A DNA stretch of 14,572 bases. Source: Acidobacteriota bacterium (lineage in GTDB: Bacteria; Acidobacteriota; Terriglobia; Terriglobales; Acidobacteriaceae). This document shows, piece after piece, positions 1 through 6,604 of this stretch; within the stretch, counting starts at the first letter, position 1, and each line of letters starts with the position of its first letter. The translations under genes were made by a program, and so were the position numbers. The notes under the pieces were generated by a model. That model was not told the origin of the DNA and did not search any database. It saw only the letters and a list, made by a program, of their open reading frames with translations. The stretch is from contig QHVR01000600.1 of assembly GCA_003223595.1 (NCBI GenBank), positions 1 through 14,572 of the forward strand, given 5' to 3'.

Positions 1-78
1 GGGAATCGCCGTAAACGTTGCCGGAGCACTTTGGGGAGGGTTAATCCGCAAACCGCTCCTCATCAGCAGGATCCTGCT

Positions 79-94
79 TGTGACTCCAATCACT
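79..94 (+). promoter_or_regulatory. CRP/FNR-like operator candidate
   Basis: The sequence is TGTGA, six bases, then TCACT, matching nine of the ten defined positions of the enteric CRP consensus (TGTGA-N6-TCACA). It lies about 120 bp upstream of the first gene of the 213-1804 pair. It is a single site, no regulator gene is in view, and sites of this quality occur by chance, so this is a weak call. Confidence 0.2.
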
Positions 95-131
95 GCCCCC
101 AGAGATCATTGTCACTGTCTGAAATCACACG

Positions 132-152
132 CGCTTCTCTAATGGAGAAGCG
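132..152 (+). repeat. Perfect 8-bp inverted repeat (hairpin)
   Basis: CGCTTCTC at 132-139 and GAGAAGCG at 145-152 are exact reverse complements around a 5-nt loop (TAATG). No T-run follows on either side, so it is not a typical intrinsic terminator. The stop codon of the possible upstream reading frame lies in the loop. It could be an RNA hairpin in the leader of the gene at 213, or chance. Confidence 0.3.
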
Positions 153-212
153 GATCAGAGGTGCTAAGCGGCACGCGCTTTCGCACAACTCCCCCAAAAA
201 GCGAGGCTGGTG

Positions 213-464
213 ATGGTCAATGACGACGTTGTGAAATGCCCCTTGTGCGGCGGATTTACGCATATTGAAAACCCTGCCTTGCTGAAGGCGCTGCACACTC
301 CAGCTCTGCGCGAACAGATCGAGAACTACATTGCGGATCTCCTGAAGTCCCCGGTGGAGGATCTGAGTTCGGTGGCTGCTACCCCGGCGGCCCGTGACTT
401 TCAAAAAGACGTGCATGGCTGGAATCCTAGCGTCCCCATGTGGAGGCGCAGTCCAAAGGAGTAA
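213..464 (+). CDS. Small CxxC protein coupled to cDPG synthetase-like gene
   Basis: Encodes about 83 residues with an N-terminal CPLCGG knuckle (C9, C12) followed by a mostly helical, charged stretch and a Trp/Pro-rich tail (HGWNPSVPMWRRSPKE). Only one CxxC pair is present, so any zinc site would need histidines or dimerisation. ATG 213 is preferred over the in-frame GTG at 210 because GAGG at 203-206 lies 6 nt upstream of the ATG. The stop (462-464) is 2 nt before the ATG of the next gene, and the ribosome-binding site of that gene lies inside this ORF, so the two are almost certainly cotranscribed and translationally coupled. I do not recognise a named family. A role as partner or accessory of the downstream P-loop enzyme is inferred only from this coupling. 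Confidence 0.7.
   Translation: MVNDDVVKCPLCGGFTHIENPALLKALHTPALREQIENYIADLLKSPVEDLSSVAATPAARDFQKDVHGWNPSVPMWRRSPKE
455..461 (+). promoter_or_regulatory. Ribosome-binding site fixing the start at 467
   Basis: AAAGGAG sits 5 nt before ATG 467 and within the end of the preceding gene. It decides against the longer in-frame GTG start at 440, which has no such signal. Confidence 0.75.
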
Positions 465-466
465 GA

Positions 467-1804
467 ATGAAGACGAAAAAGATTCTGATTCTCGGCGCGG
501 CTGGAAGAGACTTCCACAATTTCAACGTAGTGTTTCGCGGCGACCCGGAGTACAACGTCGTAGCCTTCACCGCCAACCAGATTCCCGGCATCGCTAACCG
601 GCGGTATCCCACTGAACTGGCCGGCCCGCTTTATCCCGCGGGAATCCCGATTTTCGAAGAAAAAGATCTCGAACGCCTGCTGAAAGAACACGAGATTGAT
701 GCCGCGGTCTTCTCCTACAGTGATATTTCCTACCCGAACCTGATGCATCTGGCGTCGCGAGTGGTGGCGAGCGGTGCCGACTTTTGGCTGCTGAGTTCCA
801 GCCGGACGCAGCTGAAATCGTCGGTCCCGGTGATCTCGATCTGCGCGGTGCGCACAGGTTGCGGAAAGAGTCCGGTGGGACGCCTGGTAGCCTCTGAGCT
901 GCGTCGCGAGGGACAACGGGTAGTAGTGGTGCGCCATCCCATGCCCTACGGCGATCTTGCCGCCCAGGCGGTCCAGCGTTTTGCCGTGATGGAGGACCTG
1001 GACAGACATCAATGCACCATTGAAGAGCGCGAAGAATACGAGCCGCATTTGCGTGAAGGCACGATCGTCTACGCGGGCGTCGATTACGGCCGGATCCTGA
1101 GACAGGCGGAGAAGGAAGCAGACGTCGTCCTGTGGGACGGTGGCAACAATGACACGCCATTTTATGAGTCCGACCTGCAGGTCGTAGTCGCGGATCCGCA
1201 CCGGCCGGGACACGAGCTGGCGTATTACCCCGGCGAGGTGAACCTGCGCCGCGCCGATGTCGTGGTTATCAACAAAGTCGACACCGCATCGCCCGAAAAT
1301 GTGGAAACCGTGCGCAAGAACATCCGGGCCAGCAATCCTCAAGCTCGCGTGGTCGAGACCGCCTGCCGCGTGACAATTTCCGAGCCGGCTCTGGTCAAAG
1401 GACGGAGAGTGCTGGTCGTGGAGGATGGGCCCACGCTCACCCACGGCGAAATGCCCTACGGTGCGGGAGTCGTTGCGGCGCGTCAGTGTGGAGCTGCGGA
1501 ACTGGTTGATCCGCGTCCGTATGCCGTGGGCTCGATTCGCTCGACTTACGAGCACTACACCCATCTGACCAGCCTGTTGCCAGCGATGGGATACAGCGCT
1601 ATCCAGCGTCACGAGTTGGAAGAGACGATCAATCGCGTGCCGTGCGACCTGGTCCTCGTGGCAACGCCGATCGATCTTGGACACCTGGTGAAGCTGAATA
1701 AGCCCAGCCTGCGGGTGACCTATGAAGTGGAAGACGTCACTCATCCCGGGCTGACCGAAGTTCTGAGCAAGTTTATTCGGCATAAAGCCGGAGTGGAGGT
1801 CTAG
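467..1804 (+). CDS. Cyclic 2,3-diphosphoglycerate synthetase-like P-loop protein
   Basis: The 445-residue product resembles cyclic 2,3-diphosphoglycerate synthetase, which in methanogenic archaea closes 2,3-diphosphoglycerate into its cyclic anhydride using ATP. The N-terminal part (about 1-115) looks like a Rossmann-type domain beginning with KKILILGAAGRDFHNFN. A central nucleotide-binding domain follows: a Walker A-like loop AVRTGCGKS at 127-135, an acidic WDGGNND at 223-229 in the Walker B/G3 position, and NKVD at 269-272, the G4 guanine-specificity signature of SIMIBI-class GTPases. Length matches the archaeal enzyme closely and no domain is missing. There is no signal peptide, so it should be cytoplasmic. 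Bacterial members of this family are annotated by homology and, as far as I know, not functionally proven. The NKVD motif leaves GTP as a possible nucleotide. Translation starts at ATG 467 behind AAAGGAG, 2 nt after the small CxxC gene. The next gene (maeB) has its own RBS after about 190 nt. Confidence 0.8.
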   Translation: MKTKKILILGAAGRDFHNFNVVFRGDPEYNVVAFTANQIPGIANRRYPTELAGPLYPAGIPIFEEKDLERLLKEHEIDAAVFSYSDISYPNLMHLASRVVASGADFWLLSSSRTQLKSSVPVISICAVRTGCGKSPVGRLVASELRREGQRVVVVRHPMPYGDLAAQAVQRFAVMEDLDRHQCTIEEREEYEPHLREGTIVYAGVDYGRILRQAEKEADVVLWDGGNNDTPFYESDLQVVVADPHRPGHELAYYPGEVNLRRADVVVINKVDTASPENVETVRKNIRASNPQARVVETACRVTISEPALVKGRRVLVVEDGPTLTHGEMPYGAGVVAARQCGAAELVDPRPYAVGSIRSTYEHYTHLTSLLPAMGYSAIQRHELEETINRVPCDLVLVATPIDLGHLVKLNKPSLRVTYEVEDVTHPGLTEVLSKFIRHKAGVEV

Positions 1805-1998
1805 AGCAACGATTCCGCACGCGCTCCAGAGGATGATCGCCATCACTGCCGCCGGATTTCTCGGGGCCGATACCGGAGCCTCTGGATTCTCAACAGCGGC
1901 ACCACTCCGCGCTGTCGGCGCGCATGCGATGCCCGCTCCACGTCATCTCTCCGCGAAAGACATTCTGATCCCGATTCATACGTCCCAGGGAGGACATC

Positions 1999-4311
1999 AT
2001 GCCAGTTAGCAAACAGCAGGCCCTCGATTATCACAATGGGCCTCGCCCCGGAAAAATTGAAGTCACACCCACGAAGCCGTGTCGCACGCAACGCGATCTG
2101 AGCCTGGCGTACACCCCGGGAGTGGCTGAGCCCTGCCTGGAGATTGAGAAGAATCCGCAGGATGCGTTCAAGTACACAGGAAAAGGCAATCTCGTGGCGG
2201 TTCTCAGCAACGGCACAGCCGTGCTCGGGTTGGGCGACATCGGAGCGCTGGCCGGCAAGCCCGTGATGGAAGGGAAGGCGGTTCTATTCAAACGGTTTGC
2301 CGACGTGGATGTGTTTGACATCGAGGTGAACAGCCACGATCCGGAAGAGATCATAAAAGTGTGCCAGCTGCTGGAGCCCACGTTTGGCGGAATCAATCTG
2401 GAAGACATCAAAGCTCCCGACTGCTTCCGGATCGAGGAAGAACTTCGTCGAACGATGAAGATTCCCGTGTTTCACGATGATCAGCACGGCACCGCAATCA
2501 TCTCGGGGGCAGCCCTGCTGAATGCAGTGGAAGTTGTGGGCAAGGACATGGGCAAGATCCGGGTAGTCTTCAACGGAGCCGGAGCGGCCGGCATTGCCTG
2601 CGCCGAGCACTACGTCCGGCTGGGAGTGAAGCGGGAGAACATCCTCCTCTGCGACACGAAGGGAGTGGTGTACCAGGGCCGCAAAGAAGGGATGAATAAA
2701 TACAAAGAGCATTTTGCCCAGGACACGCAACTGCGCACTTTGGCAGAAGCGATGGTTGGGGCCGATGTGTTTGCCGGCCTCTCGGTGAAGGGCGCGATCA
2801 CTCCGGAGATGGTCTGCTCCATGGCGCAGGACCCCATCGTTTTTGCGATGGCGAATCCAGATCCCGAGATTACCTTTGAAGACGCCAAGGCCTGCCGCGC
2901 TGACGTGATTATCGCGACCGGGCGATCCGATTATCCCAATCAGGTAAACAATGTGCTCGGGTTCCCGTTCATCTTTCGAGGCGCGCTCGACGTGCGCGCG
3001 ACTGCGATCAACGAGGAAATGAAGCTAGCCGCAACCCATGCCCTGGCGGACCTGGCGAAAGAAGATGTGCCGGATTCTGTTTGCCGCGCTTATGGGGTTC
3101 CGCGCCTGCAATTTGGCCGCGAATATCTGATCCCGAAACCATTCGATCCCCGCGTGCTGATGTGGGAAGCGTCCGCGGTCGCGGAGGCCGCGATGCGCTC
3201 CGGCGTAGCCCAGCAACCGGTCGATCTCTCCATTTACCGCGCTCAACTGGAACGCAGGCTTGGCAAGGCATATGAAGTTTCCCGCACCATGATTCACAAG
3301 GCGCAAGCCAATCCCAAGCAGGTTGTTTTTCCGGAAGGTGACAACGAGAAGATATTGCGTGCCTGCCACGCCCTCGTGGAAGAAAAGATCGGAAATCCCA
3401 TCCTGCTCGGGGATGTGCAGAAGATCCAGTTGAAAGCGCTGGAGATGGGCGCGAGCCTGGAAGGCATGCAAATTGTCGATCCCTCCAGCTCTGAGCACCG
3501 CGAGATGTACATCCACGAATTGTTTCGGTTGCGGCAGCGCCGCGGCGTCACCCTTCAGGAAGCGACTACGCTGATCGACAATCGCAACGTATTCGGCTCC
3601 ATGATGGTTCACATGGGGGATGCAGACGCGCTGGTCTCCGGGGTCACGCAGCACTTTCCGGATACGATCCGCCCGGCCTTGCAGATTGTGCGCATGCGGG
3701 AAGGGCTGCATCGCGTCTCGGGGTGCTACGCCATCATTACGCGCAAAGGAGAGGTCTTCTTCCTGGCCGACACCAGCGTGAACATTGAGCCGACCGCAGA
3801 AGATCTGGTTGAAATCGCGCTGTGTACGGCACATATGGCACGGCGATTCGATCTTGTTCCCCGCGTGGCTTTGCTCTCCTTCTCCAGCTTCGGTGCTGTG
3901 GATCATCCCATTTGCACGAAGGTGCGCAAAGCGGTGGAATTGATCAAATTTGCCGATCCCACGTTGATCGTGGACGGCGAAATCATGGCGGACGAAGCCC
4001 TCTCTCCGGAGGTCATCGAGCAGCACTATCCTTTCAGTTCGCTGAAGGGCGGGGCCAATGTCCTGATTTTCCCCGATCTAGCTTCGGCGAACATTGCCTG
4101 CAAGCTGGCGGCGAAGATCGGCGGCGGAGAACTGATCGGCCCGATCCTGATGGGAATGAGTCGTCCGGTCCACGTCTTGCAGCGTACGGCGACTGTGGAA
4201 GAGATCGTAAACGTGGCCGCTATCGCGGTTGTAGATGCGCAGGAAAACGATACCTACATGCATCCGCGAGGCCACGTGGCGCTTGAGCCGGAACTGGTGG
4301 GTGAGGACTGA
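1999..4311 (+). CDS. maeB: NADP-dependent malic enzyme fused to phosphotransacetylase domain
   Basis: The 770-residue protein is a MaeB-type malic enzyme that oxidatively decarboxylates malate to pyruvate and CO2, usually with NADP+, supplying pyruvate and reducing power. The catalytic half (about 1-430) shows SLAYTPGVAEPC with the probable catalytic tyrosine near 38, GKAVLFKRF with the probable catalytic lysine at 93, metal ligands in NLEDIKAP (E135, D136) and FHDDQHGTA (D161), the dinucleotide fold FNGAGAAGIA at 191-200, and ANPDPEI further on. The C-terminal half (from about residue 435, VVFPEGDNEKIL, to VLIFPDLASANIACKLA near 688) is a PTA/PTB phosphotransacetylase-like domain. In E. coli MaeB this half is non-catalytic and senses acetyl-CoA, so allosteric control is likely here too. 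Length agrees with full-length MaeB. The start is set by AGGGAGGA at 1987-1994, 4 nt before the ATG. The gene appears to be its own unit, followed by a heptad-repeat palindrome instead of a classical terminator. Confidence 0.95.
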   Translation: MPVSKQQALDYHNGPRPGKIEVTPTKPCRTQRDLSLAYTPGVAEPCLEIEKNPQDAFKYTGKGNLVAVLSNGTAVLGLGDIGALAGKPVMEGKAVLFKRFADVDVFDIEVNSHDPEEIIKVCQLLEPTFGGINLEDIKAPDCFRIEEELRRTMKIPVFHDDQHGTAIISGAALLNAVEVVGKDMGKIRVVFNGAGAAGIACAEHYVRLGVKRENILLCDTKGVVYQGRKEGMNKYKEHFAQDTQLRTLAEAMVGADVFAGLSVKGAITPEMVCSMAQDPIVFAMANPDPEITFEDAKACRADVIIATGRSDYPNQVNNVLGFPFIFRGALDVRATAINEEMKLAATHALADLAKEDVPDSVCRAYGVPRLQFGREYLIPKPFDPRVLMWEASAVAEAAMRSGVAQQPVDLSIYRAQLERRLGKAYEVSRTMIHKAQANPKQVVFPEGDNEKILRACHALVEEKIGNPILLGDVQKIQLKALEMGASLEGMQIVDPSSSEHREMYIHELFRLRQRRGVTLQEATTLIDNRNVFGSMMVHMGDADALVSGVTQHFPDTIRPALQIVRMREGLHRVSGCYAIITRKGEVFFLADTSVNIEPTAEDLVEIALCTAHMARRFDLVPRVALLSFSSFGAVDHPICTKVRKAVELIKFADPTLIVDGEIMADEALSPEVIEQHYPFSSLKGGANVLIFPDLASANIACKLAAKIGGGELIGPILMGMSRPVHVLQRTATVEEIVNVAAIAVVDAQENDTYMHPRGHVALEPELVGED

Positions 4312-4316
4312 AAGGC

Positions 4317-4425
4317 AGTTTCAAGTTTCGGGTTTCGAGTTTCGGCTGCATTGCGGACTTTCACAGTGTGTAGCCGCAGGGCATGTTCATTGCAGGTCGT
4401 GCCCTGAAACCTGAAACTTGAAACT
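4317..4425 (+). repeat. RGTTTCR heptad-repeat palindrome, copy A
   Basis: The left arm (4317-4344) is four uninterrupted 7-bp units: AGTTTCA, AGTTTCG, GGTTTCG, AGTTTCG. The right arm (4405-4425) is three units of the complement: TGAAACC, TGAAACT, TGAAACT. The first 21 nt of the left arm pair with the whole right arm in a plus-strand transcript, as 19 Watson-Crick pairs and two G-U wobbles. They enclose 67 nt that contain a nested 5-bp stem (CGGCT 4343-4347 with AGCCG 4372-4376). It begins 5 nt after the maeB stop. It may end or stabilise the maeB mRNA. It lacks the T-run of an intrinsic terminator. A related structure is at 6503-6598. Confidence 0.8.
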
Positions 4426-4453
4426 GGAAAACTCGGAAGCACGTTGCTATGGT
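4425..4453 (+). promoter_or_regulatory. Candidate sigma-70-type promoter for the aminotransferase gene
   Basis: TGGAAA at 4425-4430 matches TTGACA at four of six positions. It is followed after exactly 17 nt by TATGGT at 4448-4453 with an extended-minus-10 TG (4445-4446). It would place transcription start about 40 nt upstream of the ATG at 4499 and abuts the right arm of the heptad palindrome. The call is based on pattern alone. Confidence 0.35.
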
Positions 4454-4498
4454 CTCGCATCTAACGTTCAGATCTGGCCTGATGTCGAGGAGAATCGA

Positions 4499-5746
4499 AT
4501 GTCTACGCTTTGGAAGTCGCGGTACGCGCAGCGCACCTTGGGCATCAAGAGTTCCGCCATCCGTGAGCTTCTCAAAGTCACGCAGAAGCCGGAGATCATT
4601 TCTTTTGGTGGCGGCCTCCCCGCTCCCGATGTCTTTCCGGTGCAGCGCTTCGACGAAGCCTGCCACAAGGTCCTGTCGGAACATGGGCCGCAAGCCCTTC
4701 AGTACGGCACGACGGAAGGGTACCAGCCGTTACGCGAGATGATCGCACGCAATCTTGCCCGTTACGGCATCGTGGCCAGTGCCGATAACGTGCTGATTAC
4801 TTCCGGGTCGCAGCAGGCCTTGGATCTGATCGGCAAACTGCTGATTAACCGCGGAGACCGCATCCTGGTCGAAGCGCCCACTTACCTCGGTGCCCTGCAG
4901 GCTTTTAATGTCTATGGAGCCCAGTATGTTTCCGTGCCGGTGGACGAGGATGGACTTCTCACCGAGCAGCTGGATTCGAGCCTGCGGGCCGGTCCGAAGT
5001 TCATGTACGTGCTACCCAATTTCCAGAATCCGGCCGGGGTAACGCTATCAGAGGGCCGCAGGCACCAGCTGATCCTGTTAGCCGACAAGTACGGAATTCC
5101 CATCATCGAAGACGATCCTTACGGCCAGTTGCGTTATGAAGGCGAACACATCGCGCCCCTGGTGGTACTGGATCGCGAGAACGTTCGTCGCGATAACGGG
5201 TTCACGCTGGGAAACGTGATCTACTTGAGCACGTTTTCCAAGACGCTGGCGCCGGGCATCCGCCTGGCGTGGATCGTGGCTCCGGAAGATGTCATCAGCA
5301 AACTGGTTCAACTCAAGCAGGCGGCTGACCTGCATACCTCCACCTTCAACCAATATGTGGCCTTCGAAGTTGCCCGGGATGGCTTCCTCGACCAGCATGT
5401 CAAGCTGATTCGCCAGGTCTACCGCGAGCGGCGCGATGCCATGCTGCATGCCTTGCAGGAGTTTTTCCCCGCCGAAGTCACCTGGACTCATCCCAAGGGT
5501 GGTCTTTTCCTGTGGGTGACCATGCCCGAGGGGACGGACTCGCAGGCGCTCCTGCGCGCCGCGCTCGCTGAAAACGTTGCGTTTGTTCCGGGAGACAGCT
5601 TCTATCCGGCCAATGGAAATGGGCACGATGGAGGCCGGCACATGCGGTTGAACTTCTCCCATTCGCAGCCGGATCAGATTCACGAGGGCATCCGGCGGCT
5701 CTCAGTCGCGGTGAAGATGCAGCTGCGCAATCACGTACTTCGCTAA
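4499..5746 (+). CDS. PLP-dependent aminotransferase, 2-aminoadipate/MocR-like class I
   Basis: A 415-residue fold-type I aminotransferase. Recognisable elements are FGGGLPAPDVFPV (35-47), YGTTEGYQPLRE (69-80), SGSQQALDL (102-110), PNFQNPAG (173-180, N177), the cofactor aspartate and tyrosine in EDDPYG (D205, Y208), the PLP-binding lysine K248 in STFSKTLAPGIRLAW, and the carboxylate-binding arginine R383 in HMRLNFS. This combination is typical of the LysN / kynurenine-2-aminoadipate aminotransferase group, which has broad specificity for aromatic, branched-chain and 2-aminoadipate substrates; the actual substrate cannot be read from sequence. No DNA-binding GntR domain is present, so it is the enzyme and not a MocR regulator. 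ATG 4499 follows GAGGAG (4487-4492). An in-frame extension to 4418 runs into the repeat region and is rejected. It stands alone, closed by the hairpin at 5769. Confidence 0.88.
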   Translation: MSTLWKSRYAQRTLGIKSSAIRELLKVTQKPEIISFGGGLPAPDVFPVQRFDEACHKVLSEHGPQALQYGTTEGYQPLREMIARNLARYGIVASADNVLITSGSQQALDLIGKLLINRGDRILVEAPTYLGALQAFNVYGAQYVSVPVDEDGLLTEQLDSSLRAGPKFMYVLPNFQNPAGVTLSEGRRHQLILLADKYGIPIIEDDPYGQLRYEGEHIAPLVVLDRENVRRDNGFTLGNVIYLSTFSKTLAPGIRLAWIVAPEDVISKLVQLKQAADLHTSTFNQYVAFEVARDGFLDQHVKLIRQVYRERRDAMLHALQEFFPAEVTWTHPKGGLFLWVTMPEGTDSQALLRAALAENVAFVPGDSFYPANGNGHDGGRHMRLNFSHSQPDQIHEGIRRLSVAVKMQLRNHVLR

Positions 5747-5768
5747 CTTTAGGGCACAGTTTGGCCTC

Positions 5769-5804
5769 GGGGGCGGACCAATGGGTCCGCCCCAACGTGT
5801 TTTA
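5769..5804 (+). terminator. Rho-independent terminator after the aminotransferase
   Basis: A 10-bp perfect GC-rich stem, GGGGCGGACC (5770-5779) with GGTCCGCCCC (5784-5793), has a 4-nt loop AATG. It is followed within a few bases by a short T-run (TTTT at about 5800-5803). It lies 24 nt after the aminotransferase stop codon. The T-run is short and offset by AACGTG, so termination strength is uncertain, but the stem is very stable. Confidence 0.7.
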
Positions 5805-5818
5805 TGGTTGTGATCGGA

Positions 5819-5850
5819 ATCACGCGTTGCCGTGATGCGGGCTATCGCCC
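5819..5850 (+). other. Two adjacent small hairpins upstream of the Cys-rich gene
   Basis: ATCACG (5819-5824) pairs with CGTGAT (5831-5836) over a 6-nt loop. GGGC (5839-5842) pairs with GCCC (5847-5850) over a 4-nt loop. They lie about 80-110 nt before the ATG at 5929 and could form a structured leader, but both stems are short. I see no known riboswitch pattern. Confidence 0.2.
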
Positions 5851-5928
5851 AGCAGGCCTGATGTCGCGAGACTTGGGCTAGAAGTCGCGTATAGCGCTTT
5901 TTGCCCGTCGCGCGCCGGAGGTGGTCCC

Positions 5929-6498
5929 ATGACAGTCACCGTTCTGAGTATCATCATTGCCGTTTTTGTGTTGGCGTCTGGGCTGTTTGTATTACGGGCG
6001 GTGCCTGGGCTGCGTACGTATTTTCGTCTTCGCGGTGATCGCCTCATCACCTGCCCGGAAAGCCACACGGCAGAGGCTGTGCAGGTAGCGGCGGGAGAGG
6101 CAGCGTTAGGCACTTTTTTCAATGAGCCCACGCTGCAGCTGAAGCAATGCTCGCGCTGGCCCGAGCGTGAAAACTGCGGGCAGGATTGCTTGCAGCAAAT
6201 CGAGGCGGACTCGCAGAATTGCCTGGTGTGGAATATTGTTTCGAAGTGGTACGAGGGTAAAAGCTGCGTATTCTGCCGCAAATCGATCGGCACCCTGCAG
6301 CAATGGGATCACGCGCCCGCTCTGCTCGGTCCGGATTTCAAAACAACGGAATGGAAAGAGGTAAGGCCGGAAAAGCTGCCGCAGATTTTTGCCACGCACC
6401 AGCCGGTCTGCTGGAATTGCCACGTAAGCGAGACGTTCCGCCGCCTGCACCCGGAACTAGTGACGGATCGGCCATCCGAGATAGCCCACAGAGTGTAG
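5929..6498 (+). CDS. Membrane-anchored cysteine-rich protein of unknown function
   Basis: The 189-residue product has one N-terminal transmembrane helix (about 3-22, LSIIIAVFVLASGLFVL). Arginines at 23, 29, 33 and 35 directly after it suggest the rest lies in the cytoplasm. The soluble part carries nine cysteines: C42, C74, C83, C87, C98, CVFC at 113-116 and CWNC at 161-164. The spaced CxxC pairs look like a zinc ribbon, with C74/C83/C87 as a possible second cluster. CWNCH also fits the CxxCH haem c signature, but the predicted topology and lack of a cleaved signal argue against a periplasmic cytochrome. The start is supported by GGAGGTGG at 5917-5924, 4 nt before ATG. It is monocistronic and convergent with the minus-strand gene at 6605, the heptad palindrome lying between. 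I do not recognise a named family. Confidence 0.7.
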   Translation: MTVTVLSIIIAVFVLASGLFVLRAVPGLRTYFRLRGDRLITCPESHTAEAVQVAAGEAALGTFFNEPTLQLKQCSRWPERENCGQDCLQQIEADSQNCLVWNIVSKWYEGKSCVFCRKSIGTLQQWDHAPALLGPDFKTTEWKEVRPEKLPQIFATHQPVCWNCHVSETFRRLHPELVTDRPSEIAHRV

Positions 6499-6502
6499 GG
6501 GG

Positions 6503-6598
6503 AGTTTCAAGTTTCAAGTTTCAGGTTCTAGTTTCGAGTGTCTGCGAGCCGATCTGCTGCCCCGCCCTGTCGAAAAATGAAACTCGAAACTCGAAACT
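6503..6598 (+). repeat. RGTTTCR heptad-repeat palindrome, copy B
   Basis: The left arm starts with three exact AGTTTCA units (6503-6523), a 6-nt variant GGTTCT, and AGTTTCG (6530-6536). The right arm is TGAAACT, CGAAACT, CGAAACT (6578-6598). Arms 6503-6523 and 6578-6598 form a 21-position inverted repeat with two mismatches around 54 nt. It fills the gap between convergent genes ending at 6498 (plus) and 6605 (minus). A minus-strand transcript pairs fully, with two G-U wobbles; the plus-strand transcript would have two A-C mismatches. Confidence 0.8.
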
Positions 6599-6604
6599 AC
6601 GTTC

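Larger units (their letters stand above)
1..212. other. Left-edge region with no confident gene
   Basis: No well-supported gene lies here. Plus frame 2 is open from the window edge to a TAA at 140-142 and would encode a short hydrophobic tail (reading AVNVAGALWGGLIRKPLL near its start). It could therefore be the C-terminus of an upstream membrane protein, but I do not recognise it. Plus frame 1 is also open to 213 but has a basic, low-complexity composition and no plausible start context. The region also holds a CRP-like palindrome and a small perfect hairpin, listed separately. It probably contains the promoter of the small gene starting at 213. Confidence 0.3.

Noticed and set aside
31..213. 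60-codon plus-strand ORF at the left edge
   Set aside because: TTG start without a ribosome-binding site, low-complexity basic product, and it spans the hairpin and likely promoter region.
401..1846. 481-codon open frame on the minus strand opposite the cDPG synthetase-like gene
   Set aside because: It is the mirror of a well-supported plus-strand gene with clear P-loop and NKVD motifs. The minus translation has no recognisable motif and looks His/Arg-rich, as expected of a shadow in GC-rich DNA.
1833..2009. 58-codon plus-strand ORF between the cDPG synthetase-like gene and maeB, overlapping the maeB start
   Set aside because: AGAGG touches the ATG with no spacing, third-position GC is not raised, and the Ala/His-rich product resembles nothing I know. 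A leader peptide cannot be excluded but is unsupported.
3025..4026. 333-codon minus-strand frame opposite the phosphotransacetylase half of maeB
   Set aside because: Shadow frame: the plus strand encodes continuous, conserved MaeB sequence, and the minus product has no domain features.
6409..6423. CWNCH as a haem c attachment site
   Set aside because: The protein has no cleavable signal peptide, and positive charges after its single helix place this part in the cytoplasm, where c-type haem is not attached. A paired CxxC zinc site fits better.
4317..6598. CRISPR-like repeats
   Set aside because: The units are 7 bp, contiguous within each arm, and have no spacers of uniform length; no cas genes are present.
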